From: Streptomyces atriruber
GTDB lineage: Bacteria > Actinomycetota > Actinomycetes > Streptomycetales > Streptomycetaceae
Reading direction: 5' to 3'
Assembly: GCF_001418325.1 (NCBI RefSeq)
Contig: NZ_LIPN01000101.1
Location: 1-54,439, forward strand
DNA: 54,439 nucleotides
Shown here: piece by piece, positions 8,701 through 16,719 of the stretch
How the letters are laid out: each line of letters starts with the position of its first letter
Numbering within the stretch: position 1 is the stretch's first letter
Position numbers and translations under genes: made by a program
Notes under the pieces: generated by a model
The model's input: the letters and a program-made list of their open reading frames with translations, nothing else
Database searches by the model: none
Told to the model about the DNA's origin: nothing

Positions 8701-9410
8701 GCCCGGTGCCGGTCATCACGTCGCCCGAGTGGTCGGGCAGCGAGTCCGGAGGGCGCCGCTACACCGCGTTCACCGTCAACACCGAGCACCTGAAGCCCTG
8801 GCACACGCTCACCGGGCGCCAGCACTTCTTCCTCGACCACGACTGGATCCACGAGGTCGGCGAGGCGCTGCCCGTCTACAAGCCGCCGCTGAACATGCAC
8901 CGCCTCTACGGAGAGCCCGAGTTGGGTTCCCGGACGGACGGCAAGGGCGGCCGCGAGGTCGCCGTACGGTTCCTGACCCCGCACAACAAGTGGGCGATCC
9001 ACTCGCAGTACCAGGACAACCTCTACATGATGACGCTCGGCCGCGGCGGGCAGACGGTGTGGATGTCCCCGCAGGACGCGGACGCCATCGGCGTGCAGGA
9101 CAACGAGTGGATCGAGGCCGTGAACCGCAACGGCGTCGTCACGGCCCGCGCGATCGTGTCCCACAAGATGCCTCCGGGGACGGTCTACATGAACCACGCC
9201 CAGGAGCGGACCGTCGGCGTCCCGAAGACGGAGAAGACGGGCCGCCGCGGCGGCATCCACAACTCCCTCACCCGGATCACGCTCAAGCCCACCCATCTGG
9301 TGGGCGGATACGCCCAGTTGACGTGGGCGTTCAACTACCTGGGCCCGACGGGCAACCAGCGCGACGAGGTGACGGTCATCCGCCGCCGCGACCAGGAGGT
9401 CACCTACTGA
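5733..9410 (+). CDS. narG: Respiratory nitrate reductase alpha subunit
   Basis: Catalytic molybdenum subunit that reduces nitrate to nitrite; 1225 residues, full length for NarG. The N-terminus has the FS0 [4Fe-4S] ligand set His59-x3-Cys63-x3-Cys67 (HGVNCTGSC) and Cys102 (RGCPRGASFSWY). The Mo-ligand region YDWYADLPVASPQ carries Asp232, matching the aspartate ligand of E. coli NarG. GSNVPVTRTPDAHW is the nearby Mo-bisMGD signature. No export signal is seen, so it is cytoplasmic and membrane-anchored through NarI. GTG 5733 is taken as start; AGGAG lies only 2 nt upstream, so a slightly later start is possible. First gene of a six-gene coupled operon; its stop overlaps the narH ATG. Codon use in the first 1 kb is less GC-rich than later. 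Confidence 0.97.
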   Translation: MTLQQRKDIAETLVKAGSFFTRAAETSADLHRVEHTGGRDGEAFYRDRWNHDKVVYSTHGVNCTGSCRWKVYVKDGIITWETQATDYPSVGPDRPEYEPRGCPRGASFSWYTYSPTRVRYPHVRGTLLEMYREAKARLKDPVLAWADIQGDPERRRRYQRARGKGGLVRASWEEAVEIVAAAHVHTIKEHGPDRVAGFSPIPAMSMASHAAGARFHSLIGAPMLSFYDWYADLPVASPQVFGDQTDVPESGDWWDAAYLMMWGSNVPVTRTPDAHWMTEARYRGQKVVTVSPDFADNTKFADEWMHPHPGTDGALALAMGHVILREFFVERETPFFRDYVRRYTDLPFLVTLDETDQGLVPHKFLTAADLGETAAQSENARWKTVLIDDATGEPTVPNGTLGHRWGTSKTPDWNLDLGDTVPRLTLYGEDTAEIVLPRFEEGAHGDGGVVRRGVPVRRMGDRLVTTVYDLMLAQYGVPRAGLPGEWPASYEDASQPGTPAWQETLTSVPAAQATRVAREFGETAEASRGRCMILMGAGTNHWFHAETTYRAFLALLTLTGCQGRNGGGWGHYVGQEKCRPVTGWATLASASDWGRPPRHMIGAGWFYLHTDQWRYDTLPAESLASPLGEGRFEGMTGADCLAASARMGWMPSYPTFDRNPLDLGAAEDPVADAVRELKEGTLGFAGEDPDAPGNWPRVLNVWRANLLGSSSKGNEYFLKHLLGTHSNLPDDGPRCAPRDVKWHSEDVEGKLDLLLCLDFRMTSTTLLSDVVLPAATWYEKHDLSSTDMHPFLHAFTPAVDPPWQARTDYDAFLAVARRFGELAGEHLGVRRDLVATALQHDTPGGEMAQPGGVALDWSKGECEPVPGRTMYNLAVVERDYGAVGEKFAALGPLVDELGVTTKAVTFDVAEEVAYLKAKNGTVRGGAADGRPRLDTAQRACEAILSLSGTSNGRLATQGFETLEKRVGTELAHLAAEAEGKRITFADTQARPVPVITSPEWSGSESGGRRYTAFTVNTEHLKPWHTLTGRQHFFLDHDWIHEVGEALPVYKPPLNMHRLYGEPELGSRTDGKGGREVAVRFLTPHNKWAIHSQYQDNLYMMTLGRGGQTVWMSPQDADAIGVQDNEWIEAVNRNGVVTARAIVSHKMPPGTVYMNHAQERTVGVPKTEKTGRRGGIHNSLTRITLKPTHLVGGYAQLTWAFNYLGPTGNQRDEVTVIRRRDQEVTY

Positions 9411-10951
9411 TGCGCGTCATGGCACAGATCGCGATGGTGATGAACCTCGACAAGTGCATCGGCTGCCACACCTGTTCGGTCACCTGCAAGCAGGCGTGGA
9501 CGAACCGCAAGGGCACCGAGTACGTCTGGTTCAACAACGTCGAGACGCTCCCCGGACAGGGCTATCCGCGCCGCTGGGAGGACCAGGAGCGGTGGCAGGG
9601 CGGCTGGGAGCGGACCAGGTCCGGGCGGCTGCGGCTGAGGGCCGGAGGACGCCTCAAGCGGCTCGGCCAGATCTTCGCCAACCCCGAGCTGCCGGAGCTC
9701 ACGGACTACTACCAGCCGTGGACGTACGAGTACAGGAACCTCACCGACGCCCCGGCGGGCGACGACATGCCCGTCGCCAAGCCGGTCTCGCAGGTGACGG
9801 GCGAGCCCATCGGCACCATCGAATGGGGCCCCAACTGGGACGACAACCTCGGTGGCGCCCCGGAGCACGCGCCCAAGGACCCGCTGGTCGAGAAGATCCG
9901 CGACGAGGTGGGCGAGAAGATCCGCTTCGAGTTCGAGCAGAGCTTCATGTTCTACCTGCCGCGGATCTGCGAACACTGCCTCAACCCGGCGTGCGTCTCG
10001 TCGTGCCCCTCCGGAGCGATGTACAAGCGCGTGGAGGACGGCATCGTCCTCGTCGACCAGGACCAGTGCCGCGGCTGGCGGATGTGCGTGACCGGCTGCC
10101 CCTACAAGAAGGTCTACTTCAACCACTCCACCGGCAAGGCGGAGAAGTGCACCTTCTGCTTCCCGCGCGTGGAGGCCGGGATGCCGACCATCTGCTCGGA
10201 GACCTGCGTCGGGCGCATGCGCTACCTGGGCGTGATGCTGTACGACGCGGACAAGGTCGCCGAGGCCGCCGCCGTGGAGGACGAGCAGGACCTCTACCCC
10301 GCGCAGCTGGAGTGCTTCCTCGACCCGCACGACCCGGCGGTCGTGGCCGCCGCGCGCGCCTCGGGCATCACCGACGAGTGGCTCGACGCGGCCCGCCGCT
10401 CTCCCGTGTACGACCTGATCAGGACGTACCAGGTGGCGCTGCCGCTGCACCCGGAGTACCGCACGATGCCGATGGTCTGGTACGTGCCGCCGCTGTCCCC
10501 GGTGGTCGAGGCGGTGGCCGCGGCGGGCCGTGACGGGGAGGACGCGGGCAACCTCTTCGGGGCGATCGACGCGCTGCGGATCCCCGTGGAGTACCTCGCC
10601 GCGCTCCTCACCGCGGGCGACACCTACGCCGTGGACGCGGTGCTGCGCCGGATGGCCGCCATGCGCGCCTACATGCGCCGCGTCAACCTCGGCCAGGAGC
10701 GCGACGAGTCCATCGCCTCCGCGGTCGGCCTCACCGGCCAGGAGATGGCGGACATGTTCCGGCTCCTGGCGGTCGCCAAGTACGAGGACCGGTACGTGAT
10801 TCCGACCGCCGCCCGCGCCGACGCGGACGCCCTCGCGGACGCACATCCCTTCGAGGACGCCGCCGACGGCTGCCCTGTCGCCGACGCCCCGGGCAGCGCC
10901 CCCACGGAGCGCGTGCTGCTCAACCTCAGCCCCACCCGGAGGAGCACATGA
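9410..10951 (+). CDS. narH: Respiratory nitrate reductase beta subunit (four Fe-S clusters)
   Basis: Electron-transfer subunit between NarI haem and NarG; 513 residues. Four cysteine groups are visible: CIGCHTCSVTC near the N-terminus (Cys16, 19, 22, 26), CEHCLNPACVSSC, CRGWRMCVTGC, and CTFCF...CSETC. In the third group Trp takes the place of one Cys, as expected for the [3Fe-4S] cluster of NarH. Start ATG 9410 overlaps the narG stop (ATGA) and gives the family N-terminus (AQIAMVMNLDKCIGCHTC); the frame is open far upstream but that part is out-of-frame narG. The stop overlaps narJ. The C-terminal tail (about 480-513) is acidic and Ala/Asp-rich. Confidence 0.97.
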   Translation: MRVMAQIAMVMNLDKCIGCHTCSVTCKQAWTNRKGTEYVWFNNVETLPGQGYPRRWEDQERWQGGWERTRSGRLRLRAGGRLKRLGQIFANPELPELTDYYQPWTYEYRNLTDAPAGDDMPVAKPVSQVTGEPIGTIEWGPNWDDNLGGAPEHAPKDPLVEKIRDEVGEKIRFEFEQSFMFYLPRICEHCLNPACVSSCPSGAMYKRVEDGIVLVDQDQCRGWRMCVTGCPYKKVYFNHSTGKAEKCTFCFPRVEAGMPTICSETCVGRMRYLGVMLYDADKVAEAAAVEDEQDLYPAQLECFLDPHDPAVVAAARASGITDEWLDAARRSPVYDLIRTYQVALPLHPEYRTMPMVWYVPPLSPVVEAVAAAGRDGEDAGNLFGAIDALRIPVEYLAALLTAGDTYAVDAVLRRMAAMRAYMRRVNLGQERDESIASAVGLTGQEMADMFRLLAVAKYEDRYVIPTAARADADALADAHPFEDAADGCPVADAPGSAPTERVLLNLSPTRRST

Positions 10952-11574
10952 CCCCCGACGCCGTCGTCCGGCTCGTCGCCGGGCGGCTCCTGCAGTACCC
11001 GGACGAACGGCTGTACGCGGACCTGGACCGGCTCCACGAGGCGACCGGCCACCCGCTGCTGCGGGAATTCGTCGCCCACGCGCGCGTGCAGCGCCCCCTG
11101 GACCTGGCCGCGCACTACACGGGCGTCTTCGACACCCGCAACCGCCGCTGCCTGTACCTCACTTGGTGGTCGGACGGCGACACCCGCAACCGCGGGCTCT
11201 CCCTGGTGCGCATGAAACAGGTGTACCGCGAGCACGGACTTGAGTTCGCCTCCGAAGAGCTGCCGGACTTCCTGCCGGTGCTCCTGGAGTTCGCGGCGCG
11301 CGAGGAGTCCGCGGGCGCCGCCCTCCTGGAAGAGCACCGGGCCGGACTCGAACTCCTGCGGCTCGCCGTCACCGACGCGGACACGCCCTACGCGCGCGTG
11401 CTGGAAGCGGTCTGCGGAACGCTCCCGGGCCCCTCCCCGAAGACGCGCGCCGAGGCGAAGGCGCTCGCGCGCAGCGGGCCGCCCCGCGAGACCGTCGGAC
11501 TCGAACCCTTCGGCCCCGGTGTGGACCTTCCCTGGCCCACCGTCCCCGCCGCCCAGGAAAGGACCCCGGCGTGA
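10948..11574 (+). CDS. narJ: Nitrate reductase molybdenum-cofactor assembly chaperone
   Basis: 208 residues. Family features include an N-terminal VVRLVAGRLLQYPDE and the central DTRNRRCLYLTWWSDGDTRNRG stretch typical of NarJ. NarJ is a cytoplasmic, system-specific chaperone that binds apo-NarG, allows cofactor and FS0 insertion, and is not part of the final enzyme. Start ATG 10948 overlaps the narH stop by 4 nt, and its own stop overlaps narI, so all four structural genes are translationally coupled. Proline-rich C-terminal tail. Confidence 0.95.
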   Translation: MTPDAVVRLVAGRLLQYPDERLYADLDRLHEATGHPLLREFVAHARVQRPLDLAAHYTGVFDTRNRRCLYLTWWSDGDTRNRGLSLVRMKQVYREHGLEFASEELPDFLPVLLEFAAREESAGAALLEEHRAGLELLRLAVTDADTPYARVLEAVCGTLPGPSPKTRAEAKALARSGPPRETVGLEPFGPGVDLPWPTVPAAQERTPA

Positions 11575-12296
11575 TGGACCTCCTCCTGTGGGGCGTCATG
11601 CCCTATGTCGCCGTCACCCTGCTGGTCGCGGGCCTGGCCTGGCGGGCCCGCTACGACCGGTTCGGCTGGACCACGCACTCCTCGCAGCTGCAGGAGTCAC
11701 GTCTGCTGCGCATCGGCTCGCCGCTCTTCCACTTCGGGATGGCCTTCGTGGTGCTCGGCCACGTCGTGGGTCTGGTGATACCGGACAGCTGGACCGACGC
11801 GGTGGGCGTCAGCGACCACACGTACCACCTGATGGCGGTCTCCACCGGCGCGGTCGCGGGCGTCGCGGCCGCCGCCGGGATCGGCATCCTCGTGTACCGC
11901 CGCTTCACGGTGCCCGCCGTCCGCAGAGCCACCCTCCGTAGTGACCACGTGATGTACACGGTGCTGCTCGGCGCCATGCTGCTCGGTCTCGTCGCGACCG
12001 TCCTCAACTCCTCCGGAGCGGTCGACTACAACTACCGCGAAGGCATCTCCGTCTGGTTCCGGAGCCTGTTCACGCTCCAGCCCGACTACCATCTGATGGG
12101 CGCCGCGCCCCTCGCCTTCAAGCTGCACATCGCCTTCGGCTTCGCGCTGTTCGTGCTGATCCCCTTCTCGCGGCTCGCCCACATCTTCAGTGCGCCCTTC
12201 AAATACGTCTTCAGGCCGTACGTGGTCTACCGCCGCCGGGATCCGGAGCAGCTCGCGAACCGGCGGCCGAAGCCGGGCTGGGAGCGGGCCTCGTGA
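11571..12296 (+). CDS. narI: Respiratory nitrate reductase gamma subunit (cytochrome b)
   Basis: 241 residues, five predicted membrane helices. Membrane anchor and quinol oxidase of the complex, carrying two b haems. His residues in the expected helices are seen in LFHFGMAFVVLGHVVGL (two His, helix 2) and in FKLHIAFGFALFVLIPFSRLAHIF (two His, helix 5). Start is GTG 11571 (GTGATG overlap with the narJ stop) or ATG 11574; either gives the same protein give or take one residue. Its stop overlaps the start of the radical-SAM gene, tying haem-related genes to the nar operon. Confidence 0.95.
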   Translation: MMDLLLWGVMPYVAVTLLVAGLAWRARYDRFGWTTHSSQLQESRLLRIGSPLFHFGMAFVVLGHVVGLVIPDSWTDAVGVSDHTYHLMAVSTGAVAGVAAAAGIGILVYRRFTVPAVRRATLRSDHVMYTVLLGAMLLGLVATVLNSSGAVDYNYREGISVWFRSLFTLQPDYHLMGAAPLAFKLHIAFGFALFVLIPFSRLAHIFSAPFKYVFRPYVVYRRRDPEQLANRRPKPGWERAS

Positions 12297-13480
12297 GCCG
12301 GATCGTGCGGCGCCCGCGGCACGCCATCGCCGAGCGCCCCTTCATCGTCATCTGGGAGGCCACGCGCGCGTGCCCGCTGGCCTGTCTGCACTGCAGGGCC
12401 GAGGCGCAGCCGGCCCGGGACCCGCGCGAGCTGGACGGCGCGGACGCCCGCCGCCTCATGGACCAGATCGCCGCCTTCGGAAGGCCGGGTCCGCTCTTCG
12501 TGATCACGGGCGGTGACCCGTTCCAGCGGCCCGACCTCACCGATCTCGTCGCGTACGGAACGGCGCTCGGACTCCGTGTCGCCGTCTCCCCCTCGGGGAC
12601 ACCGACGCTGGACCGCGCGAACCTGGCCGCGGTGCGCGACGCGGGCGCCGTCGCCCTGTCCCTGAGCGTCGACGGGTCCACGGCCGAGCGGCACGACGCC
12701 TTCCGGGGCGTGGCCGGCGTCTTCGAATGGACCCTCGACGGCTGGCGCACGGCCCGCGAACTCGGCCTGAAGGTGCAGGTCAACACCACCGTCACCCGTA
12801 ACAGCCTGGAGGATCTCGCGGACATCGCGGCCCTGGTGCGCAGGGAGGGCGCGATGCTGTGGAGCGGCTTCGTGCTCGTGCCGACGGGCCGCGGCGAACA
12901 GCTCTCCTCGCTCACCCCCGACGAGGTCGAGGACGTACTGCACTTCCTGTACGACACGGGCGCGGTGCTGGCCACCAAGACCACCGAGGGCCACCACTTC
13001 CGCCGCGTCGCGCTCCAGCGCACCCTGCTGGAACGGCACGGGGAGGAACCCGAGTTGGGCCCCCTGTACGCACGCCTGACGGCACGCGCGCGTGAGCTCG
13101 GTCTGCACGACGGGGAGCGGCGCGCGGTGCGCAGGCCGCCCATGGACGTCGGCTCGGGGCGTGGCTTCGTCTTCGTGTCGCACACCGGAGAGGTCCATCC
13201 CAGCGGCTTCCTGCCGCTGTCGGCGGGCAACGTGAAGCACCATCCGCTGATCGACATCTACCGCGGCTCCGCACTGTTCGCGACGCTGCGCGACCCGTCG
13301 CTGCTCGGTGGCGCGTGCGGGCGCTGCGAGTTCAACACCGTGTGCGGCGGCTCCCGTTCACGTGCCTACGGGACGACGGGGCGGGTGCTCGCCGCCGATC
13401 CCTGGTGCGCGTACGAGCCGGGCAGCTTCCCCTACCAGGACGAGCTGCGGGAGCTGCTCACGGAAGGGAGCGCGGTATGA
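12293..13480 (+). CDS. Radical SAM/SPASM protein, haem-associated type (TIGR04053-like)
   Basis: 395 residues. The radical-SAM cluster motif CPLACLHC (CxxxCxxC) is at about residues 26-33, followed by ITGGDPFQRPDL, a typical SAM-binding GGE/GGD region. A C-terminal cysteine-rich SPASM-like region holds CGRCEFNTVCGG and a further Cys (PWC). The overall form resembles TIGR04053 proteins and the AhbD/NirJ group that modify porphyrin side chains, but I cannot assign a substrate. It overlaps narI by 4 nt upstream and the HemY-like gene by 4 nt downstream. That position suggests a part in making or altering haem for NarI under low oxygen; this is inference. A peptide-modifying SPASM enzyme is less likely because no precursor peptide is nearby. 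Confidence 0.75.
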   Translation: MSRIVRRPRHAIAERPFIVIWEATRACPLACLHCRAEAQPARDPRELDGADARRLMDQIAAFGRPGPLFVITGGDPFQRPDLTDLVAYGTALGLRVAVSPSGTPTLDRANLAAVRDAGAVALSLSVDGSTAERHDAFRGVAGVFEWTLDGWRTARELGLKVQVNTTVTRNSLEDLADIAALVRREGAMLWSGFVLVPTGRGEQLSSLTPDEVEDVLHFLYDTGAVLATKTTEGHHFRRVALQRTLLERHGEEPELGPLYARLTARARELGLHDGERRAVRRPPMDVGSGRGFVFVSHTGEVHPSGFLPLSAGNVKHHPLIDIYRGSALFATLRDPSLLGGACGRCEFNTVCGGSRSRAYGTTGRVLAADPWCAYEPGSFPYQDELRELLTEGSAV

Positions 13481-14916
13481 CGCGTTCAGTGATCGTCGTC
13501 GGCGGGGGCATCAGCGGGCTCACCGCGGCCTGGCGGCTGCGCGCCGAGGCGGAGGTGACCGTACTGGAGGGTGCCCCTCGCATCGGCGGCAAGCTGCGCA
13601 CCGGCACGCTCGCGGGAGTCCCCGTCGACGAGGGCGCCGAGTCGCTGATGGCGCTGCGCCCCGAGGCCGTGCGCCTCGCGCAGGAGGTCGGCCTGGGCGA
13701 CGCGCTGTGCGACCCGGCCCCCGCGCCCACCACCCTGTGGTCGAACGGCGCGCTGCGCCCGCTGCCGCCCGGCCACGTCATGGGCATCCCCACCGACCCC
13801 GACGCGCCGACGGGCACGGGCCTGCTGTCCGAGGAGGGGGCGGCCCGGCTGCGCCACGAGGACACGCTGCCCGCCGAGCCGATCACCGATGACGTGTCCG
13901 TGGCCGAGTACCTCGGCGGCCGACTCGGCCAGGAAGCCGTGGACCGGCTCGTGGAACCGCTGCTCGGCGGGGTCTACGCGGGCCGTCCCGACCGGCTCTC
14001 GCTGCGGGCCGCGCTGCCGCGCGTGGCCGCGGTCGCGGAGCGCGGTGAGCCCCTGCTCGCGGCGCTGCGCCGGATGCGCGCGCCGGGCGGCGGGCCCCTC
14101 CCGCGCGCGGGCGCCCCGCGGACCGTCCCCGTCCAGGGGCTGCGCGGCGGCACCGGGCGCCTACCGCTCGCCGTCGCGGGAGCGAGCGGCGCCCGGCTGC
14201 TCACCGGCACGCGCGCGCGGGAGCTGCAGCGCACCCCCGGAGGACGGTGGCGGGTCCTCGCCGTCACCAATGACGGTCCCCTCCTCCTGGAGGCGGACGC
14301 GGTGGTCCTCGCCGTGCCCGCGTACGAGGCCGCGGAGCTGCTGCGGCCGCACGCGCCGCTCGCCGACGCCGACCTCGGCGCGATCCAGCACGCCAGTACC
14401 GCGGTGGTGACCTTGGCGTTCCCGCGGGCGCAGGCGCTCACCCGGGCGGACGGCAGCGGGCCCGGCGGCGTCCCCGGGGACGCGTTCCCCGAGGGCAACG
14501 GCTTCCTGGTGCCCGCCGTCGACGGCCGCGCCCTCAAGGCCGCCACGTTCCTCAGCAACAAGTGGCGGTGGCAGCGCGAGGCGGCGCCCGACGTCTTCCT
14601 GCTGCGCACCTCGGTCGGCCGGGTCGCCGAGGAACACCGGCTCGCCGTTCCCGACCGCCATCTGATCCGCAGCTCGGTCATCGAACTGCACCAGGCCCTG
14701 GGCTCCATCGGCGAGCCCGTCGCGGCCCGCGTCACCCGCTGGGAGCGCGGCCTCCCGCAGTACGGCGTCGGGCACATCGAGCGCGTCGCCCGCGTCCGTG
14801 AGGCCGTCGGGAAGCTGCCGGGGATCGCGCTGTGCGGCGCCGCCTACGAAGGCGTGGGCGTCGCCGCGTGCGTGGCGACGGGGACGGCCGCGGCCCAGCA
14901 GATCACCGAAGGCTGA
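13477..14916 (+). CDS. HemY-type protoporphyrinogen/coproporphyrinogen oxidase (FAD)
   Basis: 479 residues. The N-terminal Rossmann motif VVGGGISGLTAAWRL and a following IGGKLRT are typical of the flavin amine-oxidase/HemY superfamily. The segment VDRLVEPLLGGVYAGRPDRLSLRAALP and the C-terminal CGAAYEGVGVAACVATG fit protoporphyrinogen oxidase (HemG/HemY, CgoX). Actinobacteria use this enzyme on coproporphyrinogen III. Start ATG 13477 overlaps the radical-SAM stop; the longer frame upstream belongs to the overlapping gene. Last gene of the operon. Streptomyces normally have a housekeeping copy elsewhere, so this would be a second, nar-linked copy. A related FAD oxidoreductase with another substrate cannot be excluded. 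Confidence 0.8.
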   Translation: MTRSVIVVGGGISGLTAAWRLRAEAEVTVLEGAPRIGGKLRTGTLAGVPVDEGAESLMALRPEAVRLAQEVGLGDALCDPAPAPTTLWSNGALRPLPPGHVMGIPTDPDAPTGTGLLSEEGAARLRHEDTLPAEPITDDVSVAEYLGGRLGQEAVDRLVEPLLGGVYAGRPDRLSLRAALPRVAAVAERGEPLLAALRRMRAPGGGPLPRAGAPRTVPVQGLRGGTGRLPLAVAGASGARLLTGTRARELQRTPGGRWRVLAVTNDGPLLLEADAVVLAVPAYEAAELLRPHAPLADADLGAIQHASTAVVTLAFPRAQALTRADGSGPGGVPGDAFPEGNGFLVPAVDGRALKAATFLSNKWRWQREAAPDVFLLRTSVGRVAEEHRLAVPDRHLIRSSVIELHQALGSIGEPVAARVTRWERGLPQYGVGHIERVARVREAVGKLPGIALCGAAYEGVGVAACVATGTAAAQQITEG

Positions 14917-15055
14917 CACCGGGCCCCGGGAGGGGCGCCCCACAAGGCCCCCTCCCCCGCTCCCCTCCCCTCCGTACCCACACCGAGTGGCCGATTCCTC
15001 ACCCACACGGCCCGCGCCCCGAGCGCCCCGTCAGGACCCGCCGCAGGATGGGCAC

Positions 15056-16606
15056 ATGCCCACACAGTCCAAGCCGCGCGCGACCGCTCTGGCCGCCGCC
15101 ACCCTGCTCCTGTCCGCCACCCTCGCGGGATGCGGCGGCAGCGACGACTCCAAGGACGAGGATCTGTCGGCTCAGAAGCTGAGCTGGAAGGACTGCCCCG
15201 CGCCCGACGCCGCGGAGGGCGGCGGCGAGGCCCCGTCCCCGCTGCCGGGCGGCGCCGAGTGGCAGTGCGCCACGATGAAGGCTCCCCTCGACTGGTCGAA
15301 GCCCAAGGGCGACACGGTCGACATCGCACTGATCAAGGCGGCCACCAGCGGCGACAAGGGCGACCGCATCGGCTCGCTCGTCTTCAACTTCGGCGGTCCC
15401 GGCGGCTCGGGCGTCACCACGCTGCCCGCCTTCGGAGAGGAGTACGCCAAGCTGCGCACCCGCTACGACCTGGTGAGCTTCGACCCGCGCGGCGTCGGTC
15501 GCAGCGCGGGCATCAAGTGCGAGGACGACTCCGCCCTCGACACGTACTTCCAGCAGGACTCCACGCCCGACGACGACGCCGAGCGCAAGAAGCTCCTCGA
15601 CAACGTGCGGAACTTCAACAGCGGGTGCGAGAAGAACGCGGGCAAGACGCTCCCGCACGTCCGCACCACCGACGCGGCCCGCGACATGGACCTGATGCGC
15701 CAGGTGCTCGGCGACGACAAACTGCACTACTTCGGCATCTCGTACGGCACGGAACTCGGCGGCGTCTACGCACACTTGTTCCCCAAGAAGGTCGGGCGGG
15801 CCGTGTTCGACGCGGTCGTCGACCCCACCGAGACCGCCGAACAGGGCTCCCTCGGCCAGGCGAAGGGCTTCCAGCTCGCGCTCGACAACTTCGCGAAGGA
15901 CTGCACGACACAGACGGCGGACTGCCCGGTCGGCGACACGGAGCAGGACGTCAAGGACCGGATCGCCAAGCTTCTCGAGGAGCTGGACAGCAAGCCGATC
16001 CGCGGCATCCCGCCACGCGAGCTGACACAGACCGCCGCCACCAACGGCATCGCGCAGTCGCTGTACTCCAAGGACTTCTGGCCCTACCTCACCCAGGGCC
16101 TCGAAGAGGCCTACGACGGCGACGGCAAGATCCTGATGGCGCTCTCCGACTCGATGAACGGACGCAACGAGGACGGCGAGTACAGCAACATCCAGTCCGC
16201 CAACGTCTCGATCAACTGCGCGGACGACAAGGCGCGTTACGACACGGAGTACGTCGAGAAGAAGCTCCCCGGGTTCCGCGAGGCGTCGCCCCTGTTCGGC
16301 GACTACCTCGCGTGGGGCATGGTCGGCTGCACCGACTGGGCGGTCGCGGGCCAGGCCGACCACCCCGACGTGAGCGCCGACGGCGCGCCGCCCATCGTCG
16401 TCATCGGCAACACCGGCGACCCGGCCACGCCGTACGAGGGCGCCCGCAAGATGGCCCGCGCACTCGGCAAGGGCGTCGGCGTCGAGCTGACGTACAAGGG
16501 CCAGGGGCACGGGGCGTACGACAGCAAGAACAAGTGCGTACGCGACGCGGTGGACGGCTATCTGCTGGACGGGACGACCCCGAAGGCGGACACGGTCTGC
16601 TCCTGA
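15056..16606 (+). CDS. Secreted alpha/beta-hydrolase lipoprotein (tripeptidyl-aminopeptidase, SlpD/SlpE type)
   Basis: 516 residues. Signal peptide with lipobox LAGC at about residue 25, so a surface lipoprotein. An oxyanion-region FGGPGGSGV, SFDPRGVGRS, nucleophile elbow GISYGTELGG, acid in GNTGDPATPYEGA and His in GQGHGAY form a complete catalytic set. This is the Streptomyces mycelium-associated peptidase family related to tripeptidyl aminopeptidases. ATG 15056 is chosen because it gives the signal peptide; the frame is open further upstream but overlaps the HemY-like gene. About 140 bp separates it from the nar-haem operon, and it is followed by a perfect hairpin and a paralogue. Confidence 0.85.
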   Translation: MPTQSKPRATALAAATLLLSATLAGCGGSDDSKDEDLSAQKLSWKDCPAPDAAEGGGEAPSPLPGGAEWQCATMKAPLDWSKPKGDTVDIALIKAATSGDKGDRIGSLVFNFGGPGGSGVTTLPAFGEEYAKLRTRYDLVSFDPRGVGRSAGIKCEDDSALDTYFQQDSTPDDDAERKKLLDNVRNFNSGCEKNAGKTLPHVRTTDAARDMDLMRQVLGDDKLHYFGISYGTELGGVYAHLFPKKVGRAVFDAVVDPTETAEQGSLGQAKGFQLALDNFAKDCTTQTADCPVGDTEQDVKDRIAKLLEELDSKPIRGIPPRELTQTAATNGIAQSLYSKDFWPYLTQGLEEAYDGDGKILMALSDSMNGRNEDGEYSNIQSANVSINCADDKARYDTEYVEKKLPGFREASPLFGDYLAWGMVGCTDWAVAGQADHPDVSADGAPPIVVIGNTGDPATPYEGARKMARALGKGVGVELTYKGQGHGAYDSKNKCVRDAVDGYLLDGTTPKADTVCS

Positions 16607-16626
16607 CCCGCCGCACCGTCCGGCGG

Positions 16627-16660
16627 CCGGGGCGGGCCCACCCGTGAGGGCCCGCCCCGG
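16627..16660 (+). terminator. 13-bp perfect hairpin
   Basis: CCGGGGCGGGCCC, 8-nt loop, GGGCCCGCCCCGG. It sits 21 nt after the stop of the first peptidase and before the second, so the two paralogues are probably separate transcription units. Confidence 0.75.
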
Positions 16661-16719
16661 CCCTGTCAGTGGCCCCACCTAATATGGCCTGACTGTCTTC
16701 CGAGGGGGGAAGCGCCTCT

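Noticed and set aside
6954..9296. 780-codon open frame opposite narG
   Set aside because: Shadow of narG; no domain, no start signal.
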